This document shows positions 8,719 through 16,133 of a DNA stretch of 64,000 bases, in pieces. Both the position numbers and the translations under genes were made by a program. The DNA is taken from NCBI RefSeq assembly GCF_052057775.1, contig NZ_CP195121.1, forward strand, positions 2,232,001 to 2,296,000. The letters run 5' to 3'. Each line of letters opens with the position of its first letter. Position 1 is the first letter of the stretch. The stretch is from Methanococcoides sp052057775 (GTDB taxonomy: Archaea; Halobacteriota; Methanosarcinia; Methanosarcinales; Methanosarcinaceae). The notes beneath the pieces were generated by a model that was given only the letters and a program-made list of their open reading frames with translations, was not told the origin of the DNA and did not search any database.

Positions 8719-8880
8719 TCAGAACAAAAAGTCCCCAAAATATGCTCCAATAGAAAACCCAATGGCCATAGCTAAAGCAGTTTTCCATCTTATTTCACGG
8801 AAAAAGAAATAATTGACAGGAAGACCGAAAAAGAAAGTTATCGCCCCCCAGATAAATGGATGTAAAGATGATGACGACAT
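8719..8880 (-). CDS. Small two-helix membrane protein, 53 residues
   Basis: Reading the minus strand from ATG 8880 to TGA 8719 gives a 53-residue protein with two hydrophobic segments (PFIWGAITFFFGLPVNYFFF and WKTALAMAIGFSIGAYFG) joined by a basic turn REIR. The pattern of charge between two helices is unlikely by chance. It starts 27 bases after the stop of the 8908-9696 gene on the same strand, so they are probably cotranscribed. The ribosome binding site is weak (GGGA, 8 bases upstream). Function unknown. Confidence 0.55.
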   Translation of the reverse strand: MSSSSLHPFIWGAITFFFGLPVNYFFFREIRWKTALAMAIGFSIGAYFGDFLF

Positions 8881-8907
8881 TATATTATCCCATCATATTT
8901 TCAGAGA

Positions 8908-9696
8908 TCAGATCGTCTCCATAAGTTCATCCAGAGTCAGTGTTTCACCGAAAGATATAGCTTTCCCATCATTGGTAAGTGTGAACTTACCCAGTGAAAC
9001 ACCAGTTACCACAAAGTGCTCAGGACCATTGGACATGGTATTTGGCCATGTGTCATTCTTTAGATAAAGGAACACTTTTTCCCCCGGATCAAAGGAAGGC
9101 TCATCCTCTACATCAATTGCAATAACATCTTTTTCACCACCAAGCGTTCTGACTATGACCTCTGTTTCAGATAAAGGATTCTTGAGATACTCATCTACAG
9201 TAATCACTACATCAGTGTAGATATCATACCATTCCAGCTCATATATATCATCAGTAGGTATTTGCCCGTCCCTGGTGTTCCATTCGCTTGGTAGTACCTC
9301 TTTCACTGTACCGATAATAATAACATCCGACATACTACTCATCTCTTCAGGAGATACATATTCCAGACAACCACTGACAGTAAGCGTAACTTTATCGCTG
9401 TTAGCATTAGTCTGATCGGGAACTGGTTCTGTTGTGGATTCGTTCATTGGTTCATCATTTTGCTTGTCACTTGTGTTGCCACTGGAACTAAGAACATCTT
9501 CATCCGGAACTCCTGTTGATATTGTTTTAATGCTTTCAGCAGATACATCATCAGACACGTCTGTAAAAGGTTCAATTCCTGTTTCGACCTCATTCTGTTT
9601 TGAGATCTCGAGTCCTGCAGATGCCAGGATCATCACACATATCAGCAGTAATGCAAAAATTATCAGGTATCTTTCCTGAGTTCTGATCTTTTCCAT
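8908..9696 (-). CDS. Membrane-anchored extracellular protein of unknown function
   Basis: A 262-residue protein with one N-terminal membrane segment (about residues 11-29, YLIIFALLLICVMILASAG). A low-complexity Ser/Thr/Asp/Glu/Pro stalk (about 35-100) follows, then a beta-rich domain of ~150 residues containing VIIIGTVKEVLPSEW, ITVDEYL and GEKVFLYL. That domain resembles small secreted domains found in bacteria and archaea whose role is unknown. Supported by GGGATAATTGAA before the ATG. The small membrane protein just downstream may be a partner. Confidence 0.7.
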   Translation of the reverse strand: MEKIRTQERYLIIFALLLICVMILASAGLEISKQNEVETGIEPFTDVSDDVSAESIKTISTGVPDEDVLSSSGNTSDKQNDEPMNESTTEPVPDQTNANSDKVTLTVSGCLEYVSPEEMSSMSDVIIIGTVKEVLPSEWNTRDGQIPTDDIYELEWYDIYTDVVITVDEYLKNPLSETEVIVRTLGGEKDVIAIDVEDEPSFDPGEKVFLYLKNDTWPNTMSNGPEHFVVTGVSLGKFTLTNDGKAISFGETLTLDELMETI

Positions 9697-9826
9697 TTCA
9701 ATTATCCCTACATAAAACCATGAAACAATAGAAAATATTGTCTATTTGCATATATTAATTTTGTTTAGTTTGAAAATAGAGTGCAGAAAACATTAAAAAA
9801 CAAAAGGATAAAAATAGAATTGTGAG

Positions 9827-10027
9827 ATGTCATTTATGAAAAACAGGAATATATTCTGGATCTTTGGGATTCTCCAGAGCATTACGTTGGGAACAATAAT
9901 CTTCCTGATGTTCAGGTCACTGAACATGATAAGTGAAGTAGAAGTGATCGGAGCAGATTCCCAAATCCTGTTAAGCACAATTTTCCCGCTGTTTCTGCTG
10001 ATAGTGGAATATACGATCTACTCTTAA
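9827..10027 (+). CDS. Small membrane protein with two predicted helices
   Basis: A 66-residue protein with hydrophobic segments at about residues 9-28 (IFWIFGILQSITLGTIIFL) and 45-63 (ILLSTIFPLFLLIVEYTIY), separated by a short acidic loop. No recognised family. The upstream sequence has no strong Shine-Dalgarno site; AAAGGATAAAAATAG is the nearest purine run. The gene converges with the molybdopterin lipoprotein gene. It may be real, but support is hydropathy only. Confidence 0.5.
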   Translation: MSFMKNRNIFWIFGILQSITLGTIIFLMFRSLNMISEVEVIGADSQILLSTIFPLFLLIVEYTIYS

Positions 10028-10056
10028 ATCTAAAAAGAAAAGATGCGGTTGGGAAT

Positions 10057-10728
10057 TCAGCCAAACCTTGGTCCGCCAACATCGGCATTGTTGTTATAGC
10101 CCCTGCTTTCCCAGTAACCTTCATAAAGCTCATCTGTGACCTCGATTCCGGTCACCCACTTAGCCCATTTGTAACCATACTTGCCCTCCGCAACAAGCTG
10201 GAATGGATAACCGTGATCCTTTGGGAGTGTCACATCATTCAATCTGTACCCAAGGATTATGTTGTTCTCAACAAGATAGTCCAGTTCAAGAGCTGTGGAA
10301 TACCCGTCTGCACTATGGAATATCACAGTTGTGGCACCGTCCTGAACCCCTGCCTCATCAAGAAGTGTCTTTACAGGAATACCTGTCCATTTTGCAACAT
10401 AGCTCCAGCCTTCGACGCAATCAAGCATCACCACTTTTGAAACGTCCGGGTATGAAGTGACCTGTTCATAGGTAAGATACTGCGGATCGTCCACCATTCC
10501 ATCAATTGTCAGAAAATATGTATTGGTGTTAATTTGAGGAGTACCTTTAATGGAGTTGTCCCTCTGCTCACTGATCGGAGTCAGCTTCACCCCTTCGTAT
10601 TCAAGGGCTTCCACTTCGCCATTATAGGTGCCGTCGCCCGCATCACCATTTTCTGAAGAAATGCAGCCAGAAGTCATTATTAGCAGAGATATAAGAAAGA
10701 TAGGAACTACACTAATTTGGCACTTCAT
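10057..10728 (-). CDS. Lipoprotein with sulfite-oxidase-type molybdopterin domain
   Basis: A 223-residue exported lipoprotein: signal peptide with lipobox MTSGC (Cys near residue 22), a short linker, then one oxidoreductase molybdopterin-binding domain as in sulfite oxidase and MsrP (YedY). The key motif MLDCVEGWSYVAKWTGIPV carries the Cys expected to ligate molybdenum, and KWAKWVTGIEV is the usual closing segment. There is no Mo-co dimerisation domain and no heme or membrane partner beside it. Predicted to act outside the cell membrane on an oxidised S or N compound; substrate unknown. Confidence 0.85.
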   Translation of the reverse strand: MKCQISVVPIFLISLLIMTSGCISSENGDAGDGTYNGEVEALEYEGVKLTPISEQRDNSIKGTPQINTNTYFLTIDGMVDDPQYLTYEQVTSYPDVSKVVMLDCVEGWSYVAKWTGIPVKTLLDEAGVQDGATTVIFHSADGYSTALELDYLVENNIILGYRLNDVTLPKDHGYPFQLVAEGKYGYKWAKWVTGIEVTDELYEGYWESRGYNNNADVGGPRFG

Positions 10729-10877
10729 GAATTAACCCTCCCTTAAGAAAGTTGGTTATTATGAATAAAATATCTTTTGTGAGAGATTATGAGAGGAATA
10801 TTTTTGTGAATCCGATGATAATTTGGAAGAAGAAATTAAATATACCATACGAGCAGAACTTGTATGGGGAATAAAGG

Positions 10878-11561
10878 GTGTCAGAAACAAAAGAAGTGCT
10901 CAGTCGATATAACCGCTATTCTCATGTCTATGACCTTTTTGAAGGGATAATGGAAAATCTCGCCTTTAAGGCATGGAGACCGGAAGTCTTCTCAAAAGTA
11001 GAAGGCAGATGCCTGGAAGTAGGTTTTGGTACAGGAAAGAACTTCAAATACTACCCAAAGAACAGGGACGTACGCATGGTTGCTATCGACCTATCCCCCG
11101 GAATGGCAGCAAAGTCTGCAAAGAGAGCAACTGGCGTTGATGTTGACCTTATATTGATGGATGCCCAGCATCTTGCTTTCAAGGACAACGTTTTCGATAC
11201 AGTTGTGATGACATTTGTCATGTGCTCGATACCTGATCCGGTAAAAGGTATTGAGGAATGTGTCAGGGTGTGCAAACCTGAGGGGAAGATCATTAATCTG
11301 GAGCATGTCCGCGCCGGGAATCGCCTGATAGCTTTTGTGCAGGACCTTATGAATCCGATAACAAATGGAATCTTCGGTTTCAATATAAACAGGGATACCC
11401 GTGACAATATAGAAAAAGGAGCCGCAAGAGTCATAGAGGACAGGCATATGACCATTACGGACATATTCAGATTGTTCGTCAGCAGGCCGATAAATGCTTC
11501 CGGCACGATTGAGCAGAAGATAATACAACAAAATGAGAACGATAAGAATATAAATGATTAA
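10878..11561 (+). CDS. SAM-dependent methyltransferase, UbiE-like
   Basis: A 227-residue class I methyltransferase. Motif I is LEVGFGTGKNFKYYP (about 45-59), then AIDLSPGMAAKS (acidic loop), LILMDAQHLAFKDNVFDTVV and the post-motif CKPEGKIINLEHV. This is the methyltransferase type 11/UbiE pattern; the substrate cannot be read. Start at GTG 10878, 8 bases after GGGG. The following winged-helix gene begins 47 bases later on the same strand and may be cotranscribed. Confidence 0.85.
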   Translation: MSETKEVLSRYNRYSHVYDLFEGIMENLAFKAWRPEVFSKVEGRCLEVGFGTGKNFKYYPKNRDVRMVAIDLSPGMAAKSAKRATGVDVDLILMDAQHLAFKDNVFDTVVMTFVMCSIPDPVKGIEECVRVCKPEGKIINLEHVRAGNRLIAFVQDLMNPITNGIFGFNINRDTRDNIEKGAARVIEDRHMTITDIFRLFVSRPINASGTIEQKIIQQNENDKNIND

Positions 11562-11608
11562 TCGTTATAGATGGTCACTTAACAGAAAACCAGAGAGGTG
11601 AAAATCAA

Positions 11609-11926
11609 ATGGACGACGATTACGATGAACTAGATGACATGATAATGCAGAGACCTTCAGAAGGAGAAAGGGTAAAGAAGGAACACGAAATGCTCGACAA
11701 GGCTGCATCCCATCCGATAAGGAGAAAGATGGTAAAGACCATCGGAGCTTTCGGCAAGCCCGAAGAACAGCTCAAGGCCGAACTTGAGGTCGATGATGAT
11801 GCTTTCAAGTACCACATGGACTTCCTGAAGAATGCCAATATCGTAGTGATCAAAGAAGATATTTACAGACTCACAGATGCCGGTATTGACCTCCTTGCAG
11901 CTACCGAACACCACAGGGAAGTCTGA
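11609..11926 (+). CDS. Winged-helix DNA-binding protein, ArsR-like
   Basis: A 105-residue protein with an acidic N-terminal arm (about 1-25) and a winged-helix domain: SHPIRRKMVKTIGAFG (helix 1), EEQLKAELEVDDDAFKYHMDFLKNA (recognition region, written here from two pieces) and the wing NIVVIKEDIYRLTDAG. It resembles small archaeal ArsR/HTH_20 regulators. Supported by GAGAGGTGAAAATCAAATG. It follows the methyltransferase and is closed by a strong terminator. Targets unknown. Confidence 0.8.
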   Translation: MDDDYDELDDMIMQRPSEGERVKKEHEMLDKAASHPIRRKMVKTIGAFGKPEEQLKAELEVDDDAFKYHMDFLKNANIVVIKEDIYRLTDAGIDLLAATEHHREV

Positions 11927-11943
11927 AGAACAAATTTATTGAA

Positions 11944-11972
11944 GGAGGAGGATGTGGCATCCCCCCTTTTTT
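11944..11972 (+). terminator. Hairpin plus T-run terminator
   Basis: GGAGGATG-TGG-CATCCCCC followed by TTTTTT, 18 bases after the stop of the winged-helix gene. The stem has one A-C mismatch. Confidence 0.7.
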
Positions 11973-12056
11973 CATTATGCTTTTTTATTTCTGATGCTGC
12001 AATGAGCTTGGCTCATGCACATTGATGGCTTCATGATGCCTGAAAAGGCTGTTCAA

Positions 12057-13538
12057 TTAACGACGGATTCTTGACTTGCCTGAGCTTCTATCGGAATTTC
12101 TAGAAGGGTTCTTGTTTGTCTGGCCACTACCTTTACCTTTACTGGTACTTTCTGGTCGGCCACTGCCTTTACCTTTACTGGTACTTTCTGGTCGGCCACT
12201 GCCTTTACCTTTGCTGGTACTTTCTGGTCGGTCACCCTTACTTTTAGCAGACTTTTGTTCCCCGATTTTGCCATTAGCATTCCCGGTCCTGCCTTTGCCT
12301 TCTCCTTTTCTGCCCCTGCCCCTTCCTTTGTTCTCAGAACCAGCCTTTCGGCCTCTCTGCTGCTTAGGAGCCGGCCTTGCTTCATCACCTGTAGCATTCC
12401 GGGCCTTCTCTGAGTGATAATCATGTTCAGCGACCTCGATCTCCATATTTATGAGATCCTCGATATCCCGGAGGAAATCACGCTCATCAGCCGCACAGAA
12501 AGAATAAGCTGTACCATCAGCTCCCGCCCTTGCTGTACGCCCGATCCTGTGCACGTAGCTTTCAGGGATGTTCGGCAGATCGTAGTTGATCACATGTGAG
12601 ATATCCTCGATATCAATTCCCCTGGCAGCGATATCTGTTGCCACCAGCACACGCAGTTCCCCGGACCTGAAGTTCTGAAGTGTTTTTGTACGGTGGGTCT
12701 GGGACTTATTGCCATGTATCGCCCCAGCAGCGATGTTGTTCTTATTAAGCATCTCTGCGACCTTGTTAGCACGGTGCTTTGTGCGTGTGAATATGAGGAC
12801 ACACTCCAGATGTTTGCCCCTTAATAAATGCAAAAGCAGTTCGTTCTTCTCTTCGTGGTCCACGAAAAAGATGAACTGATCTATGCGTTCAACCGTTGTT
12901 GCCTGAGGAGTGACCTCAACATGTGCAGGATCACGGAGCAATCTTCTGGCAAGTTTGGCGATATCCGGGGACATTGTAGCTGAAAAGAACAGCGACTGAC
13001 GTTTTTGGGGCAGCATGTCAACAACTTTGTACACATCATTGACAAAACCCATGTCAAGCATCCTGTCTGCTTCATCTAGTACAAAATACTCCACGTTCGA
13101 GAGATTGACGTGTCCCTGCTCCATAAGGTCCAGTAGCCTACCCGGAGTTGCAACAAGAGAATCCACACCCTTTGAGAGGGCTCTTACCTGCGGCTCCTGC
13201 CCAACACCGCCAAATACCACGGTGTGCTTGAAACGGGTATACTTCCCGTACGTTGCAAAGCTATCTCCGATCTGCGCTGCAAGCTCCCTTGTGGGTGCGA
13301 GTACGAGCACCTTCGGGAATCTCGGACGTGGTGCTTTGTAGGATGCAGACATATTTTGAAGGATCGGTAAAATGAAAGCAGCCGTCTTGCCGGTGCCTGT
13401 CTGGGCAATACCTATCATATCCCTGCCGTTAAGCAGGTGTGGTATGGACAGATCCTGTACAGGAGTAGGTTCTACGTAACCTTCCTCGGACAATGCCCGC
13501 TGAAGCGGGTATATTAGATTAAGATCATCAAATGACAT
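12057..13538 (-). CDS. DEAD-box RNA helicase with repetitive basic C-terminal tail
   Basis: A 493-residue helicase of the RhlE/DeaD type: Q-motif region with PTPVQ, Walker A AQTGTGKT, PTRELAAQ, VLDEADRMLDMGF, SAT motif FFSATMS, and the C-terminal RecA domain with ATDIAARGIDIE and HRIGRTARAG. After about residue 375 comes a ~110-residue basic tail rich in Gly, Lys and Arg with three copies of GRPESTSKGKGS. It unwinds structured RNA. Start at ATG 13538 after AAGGTATAAC; the earlier frame to 13589 is leader. From memory, Methanococcoides burtonii has a cold-induced homologue with a long leader. The TRAM gene lies upstream. Confidence 0.95.
   Translation of the reverse strand: MSFDDLNLIYPLQRALSEEGYVEPTPVQDLSIPHLLNGRDMIGIAQTGTGKTAAFILPILQNMSASYKAPRPRFPKVLVLAPTRELAAQIGDSFATYGKYTRFKHTVVFGGVGQEPQVRALSKGVDSLVATPGRLLDLMEQGHVNLSNVEYFVLDEADRMLDMGFVNDVYKVVDMLPQKRQSLFFSATMSPDIAKLARRLLRDPAHVEVTPQATTVERIDQFIFFVDHEEKNELLLHLLRGKHLECVLIFTRTKHRANKVAEMLNKNNIAAGAIHGNKSQTHRTKTLQNFRSGELRVLVATDIAARGIDIEDISHVINYDLPNIPESYVHRIGRTARAGADGTAYSFCAADERDFLRDIEDLINMEIEVAEHDYHSEKARNATGDEARPAPKQQRGRKAGSENKGRGRGRKGEGKGRTGNANGKIGEQKSAKSKGDRPESTSKGKGSGRPESTSKGKGSGRPESTSKGKGSGQTNKNPSRNSDRSSGKSRIRR
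12122..12229. repeat. Three 36-bp tandem repeats in the helicase gene
   Basis: Three direct copies of a 36-base unit (12122-12157, 12158-12193, 12194-12229) differing at one or two positions, encoding GRPESTSKGKGS three times. The period is a multiple of three, so copy number changes keep the frame. Confidence 0.95.
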
Positions 13539-13672
13539 GTTATACCTTGAATTGAAGTGCAAAACTTGTTGGAAATTGATCAGACCCATCTTAACCTATA
13601 AGGATAATCCTGATGGTTTAGGGATCAGAATATACGATCCGTTTCACACAATGAAAGTCTATAAATTTAAAG
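13539..13672 (-). promoter_or_regulatory. Helicase promoter and long leader
   Basis: A TATA-like TTAAATTTAT (13661-13670 on the minus strand) predicts a start near 13640 and a leader of about 100 bases before ATG 13538. A leader of that length is unusual for archaea and fits cold-regulated helicase genes. No obvious long hairpin was found by eye. Confidence 0.45.
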
Positions 13673-13754
13673 GAATATATGATCGGGAAAATGAAAATAA
13701 GTATGGAAAACCGGAAATTGGTTTTCCAACAACGTTTTTAATAAAATTGATAGA

Positions 13755-13946
13755 TTAAACCAATTCACCAAATGCAAACTTTCTCATGACCTTGGTGACT
13801 TTGATAGTAACTTCATCGCCAACTTTTGCAGCTGGGACAAAGATCACGAAACCGCTTACTCTTGCGATTCCATCGCCTTCTCTTGCGATATCTTCAATTG
13901 TCACTTCGTATGTTTTACCAGCTTCCACCGGTGCAGTTGATTCCAT
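13755..13946 (-). CDS. Single TRAM-domain RNA-binding protein
   Basis: A 63-residue protein that is just one TRAM domain: VEAGKTYEVTIEDIAREGDGIARVSGF followed by VPAAKVGDEVTIKVTKV (segments read by eye). Such proteins are abundant in methanogens and haloarchaea, and those of Methanococcoides burtonii have been reported as RNA chaperones raised in the cold. Start placed at ATG 13946, matching the family; a GTG at 13967 would add seven residues. The cytoplasmic role is probably to keep RNA unfolded, alongside the helicase downstream. Confidence 0.9.
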   Translation of the reverse strand: MESTAPVEAGKTYEVTIEDIAREGDGIARVSGFVIFVPAAKVGDEVTIKVTKVMRKFAFGELV

Positions 13947-14209
13947 GTTGTTGAACAAATATTTCACTTCCTATAAGTGCTTAAAAAAGATAATAACCAA
14001 AGTGGTAAACATACGAGAAAACAGTAAATACAATTAAGGAAATACCATCTAAACTTATAATTTATCAAAATAGTTCTAGCCTCTAAAAGCATTCTTAACA
14101 GACAAGGATGTTATATAAAGCTATTCGTACAGGATACACACTTTATGCAGCTTCCATTAAGTTAACACATCAAAAACTTAACCAAGGAATGAAAAGAAGG
14201 TTTCAGGAC

Positions 14210-14908
14210 TTATTTCCAGGCAGCCCCATCTTCTGTCAGCTCGTCACTGATAACCTTACCGTCTTCAAGAGTGATCACCCTGTCAACATACTCAACATGC
14301 CAGGGTTCATGCGTTACCATTACGATCGTCTGGCCATAGTTGTCATTCAGGTCCTTGAACACCTCAAGAACCTGTTTAGAGTTCCTTGTGTCCAGGTTTG
14401 CGCAAGGCTCGTCAGCAAACATGATGTCGGGTTTCTTTGCTATGGCCCTTGCAATGGCTACCCTTTGCTTCTCTCCACCTGAGAGCTCATCAGGAATTCT
14501 GTCGTGTTTATCTTTCAGGCCAACCTTTTCCAGTGCTTCAAGAGCAGTTTCATAAGATTCCTTTTTTGATTTGCCTTCCATCATAGAAAGGACGTAAACG
14601 TTCTCTGCAGCTGTCATCTCATTGATGAGCGCATAATCCTGAAATACATAACCGACCTGCGTCAGCCTGTAATAACTTCTTTCGGCTTCAGGCAGACTGG
14701 AAACCTGCAATCCTCTGATGGTATATTCACCGTCCGTTGCATCATCCAGTAATGCCAGGATCCTCAGGATTGTTGTCTTGCCACTACCGGATGCTCCCAT
14801 TATCGCTACGAACTGCCCTTTCTTTATTTCGAAAGAAACACCATTAAGAGCCTTTACAGTGGTCTCACCGGACCCATAAAACCTTTTGAGGTCTTTCACG
14901 ACGATCAT
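14210..14908 (-). CDS. ABC transporter ATPase, LolD/MacB type
   Basis: A 232-residue ATPase: Walker A MGASGSGKTT, Q-loop VFQDYAL, signature LSGGEKQRVAIARAIA, Walker B IMFADEPCANLD and H-switch MVTHEP. This is the MacB/LolD subgroup that powers FtsX-like permeases and moves lipoproteins, peptides or envelope substrates by a mechanical mechanism. ATG 14908 follows GGGGAAG. It starts one base after the stop of the permease gene, last in a four-gene operon. Confidence 0.95.
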   Translation of the reverse strand: MIVVKDLKRFYGSGETTVKALNGVSFEIKKGQFVAIMGASGSGKTTILRILALLDDATDGEYTIRGLQVSSLPEAERSYYRLTQVGYVFQDYALINEMTAAENVYVLSMMEGKSKKESYETALEALEKVGLKDKHDRIPDELSGGEKQRVAIARAIAKKPDIMFADEPCANLDTRNSKQVLEVFKDLNDNYGQTIVMVTHEPWHVEYVDRVITLEDGKVISDELTEDGAAWK

Positions 14909-14909
14909 T

Positions 14910-16121
14910 TTATCTTCCCCATATGGCTTTGAGTATGCTCTCTTTTGAGACACTCCATGCAGGAAGTGTGCCGGCTATCACAGATAGTATTAGCATGGAA
15001 AGTATGCTCCGGATCACCAGTATAGGATCTATCACAGGTCTTATTTCCATGGTCTCATAGAATGACACAGGATTTGCCTGGAAGTAAAGCATAAGTGAGA
15101 GGTATAGGACCAATCCCGCCAGTATCCCTAAAGAAACATAGAACATGCTAAGGAAAGCATAAGACAGTACTATCGATCTTGGAGTAATGCCTATTGCTTT
15201 TAGTATGCCGATCTCTTTTTTCCTGTTAAGTATGTTGATGTAGATTATGATCAGAATCAATGCTGCCCCTACGATCAAACCCACAAACTTTGACATTATG
15301 TCCAGAGCACCAAGACTTTGTAATGCTTGTCTTATGATGGTCTCGGATTTATCAGCCCATGTGAAGACCTGCTCATTCACTCCGGCGTCCCTTATTTTAT
15401 ACTTCACCTGATCTTCACTCCCCGGTTGATCAACCCTTACAACCACACTGGTAGCTTCTCCCCCTTCCAGACCATATACATCTTCGATCTCTTTGTAATG
15501 GACCAATGCATTAAGGTCAACAAGTTCAAATGTTCCTTCCATGATACCCTTGACCTTATAGGTCCTTTTCACACCGTTACTGTATGTTACTTCAACAAGT
15601 GATCCAACTCTGGCTTCACCCAGATCATCATATATATCTCCAAAGATTGTACTTGTGCCTGCGATTGCAGCACCAATGATGATCTCATCCCGGGAAAGCT
15701 CTCCCAGAAAATCTCCTTCAATAATACTATAGGGGTATTGTGAGATCTCATACTCCTCTGTGGGAACTAAACCCGTTATCGTCACCCCCACAACCTTTTG
15801 TTTATGCTCAATAGATGCTCCAACATCCAGTCTTTTTGTTGCAGCCCTTACTCCTTCCACAGCCCGCGCCTTCTGCAAAACGCTGTCTGCATCATTAATG
15901 TATGTATTATCGCCCGATGGTTCAATTACAATGTCCCCGTAAGGATAGTCCTGCATTATACCAGTAAATAGAACCATCATTCCCCCTATCATTGATGGAA
16001 GGAAAACTAAGTTCATAAAAATGAGCGAGAGGACAAAAACGATGAACATTAGCGTTTTTTTGTTCCCTCTTCTTATGCTGCTTGCTGCAATGAGAGCTCC
16101 CACCCTGATATCGTCGATCAT
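14910..16121 (-). CDS. FtsX-like ABC transporter permease
   Basis: A 403-residue MacB/FtsX-type permease: a first membrane helix (about 25-50), a large extracellular domain (about 55-260), then three C-terminal helices (IMSKFVGLIVGAALILIII, the segment after ILNRKKEIGILKAIG, and a final one near 380). The ILNRKKEIGILKAIGITPRS motif is the FtsX hallmark. ATG 16121 is preceded by AAGGTGTCTCCGGT. It pairs with the ATPase downstream and the CARDB-type surface protein upstream, suggesting export or remodelling at the cell surface. Confidence 0.93.
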   Translation of the reverse strand: MIDDIRVGALIAASSIRRGNKKTLMFIVFVLSLIFMNLVFLPSMIGGMMVLFTGIMQDYPYGDIVIEPSGDNTYINDADSVLQKARAVEGVRAATKRLDVGASIEHKQKVVGVTITGLVPTEEYEISQYPYSIIEGDFLGELSRDEIIIGAAIAGTSTIFGDIYDDLGEARVGSLVEVTYSNGVKRTYKVKGIMEGTFELVDLNALVHYKEIEDVYGLEGGEATSVVVRVDQPGSEDQVKYKIRDAGVNEQVFTWADKSETIIRQALQSLGALDIMSKFVGLIVGAALILIIIYINILNRKKEIGILKAIGITPRSIVLSYAFLSMFYVSLGILAGLVLYLSLMLYFQANPVSFYETMEIRPVIDPILVIRSILSMLILSVIAGTLPAWSVSKESILKAIWGR

Positions 16122-16133
16122 ACCGGAGACACC

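Noticed and set aside
12053..12424. 123-codon minus-strand frame with KVPVKVKAVADQ repeats
   Set aside because: Frame-shifted shadow of the helicase tail repeats.
13537..13758. 73-codon plus-strand open frame between helicase and TRAM genes
   Set aside because: It covers the helicase leader and promoter and overlaps the helicase start; no ribosome site.
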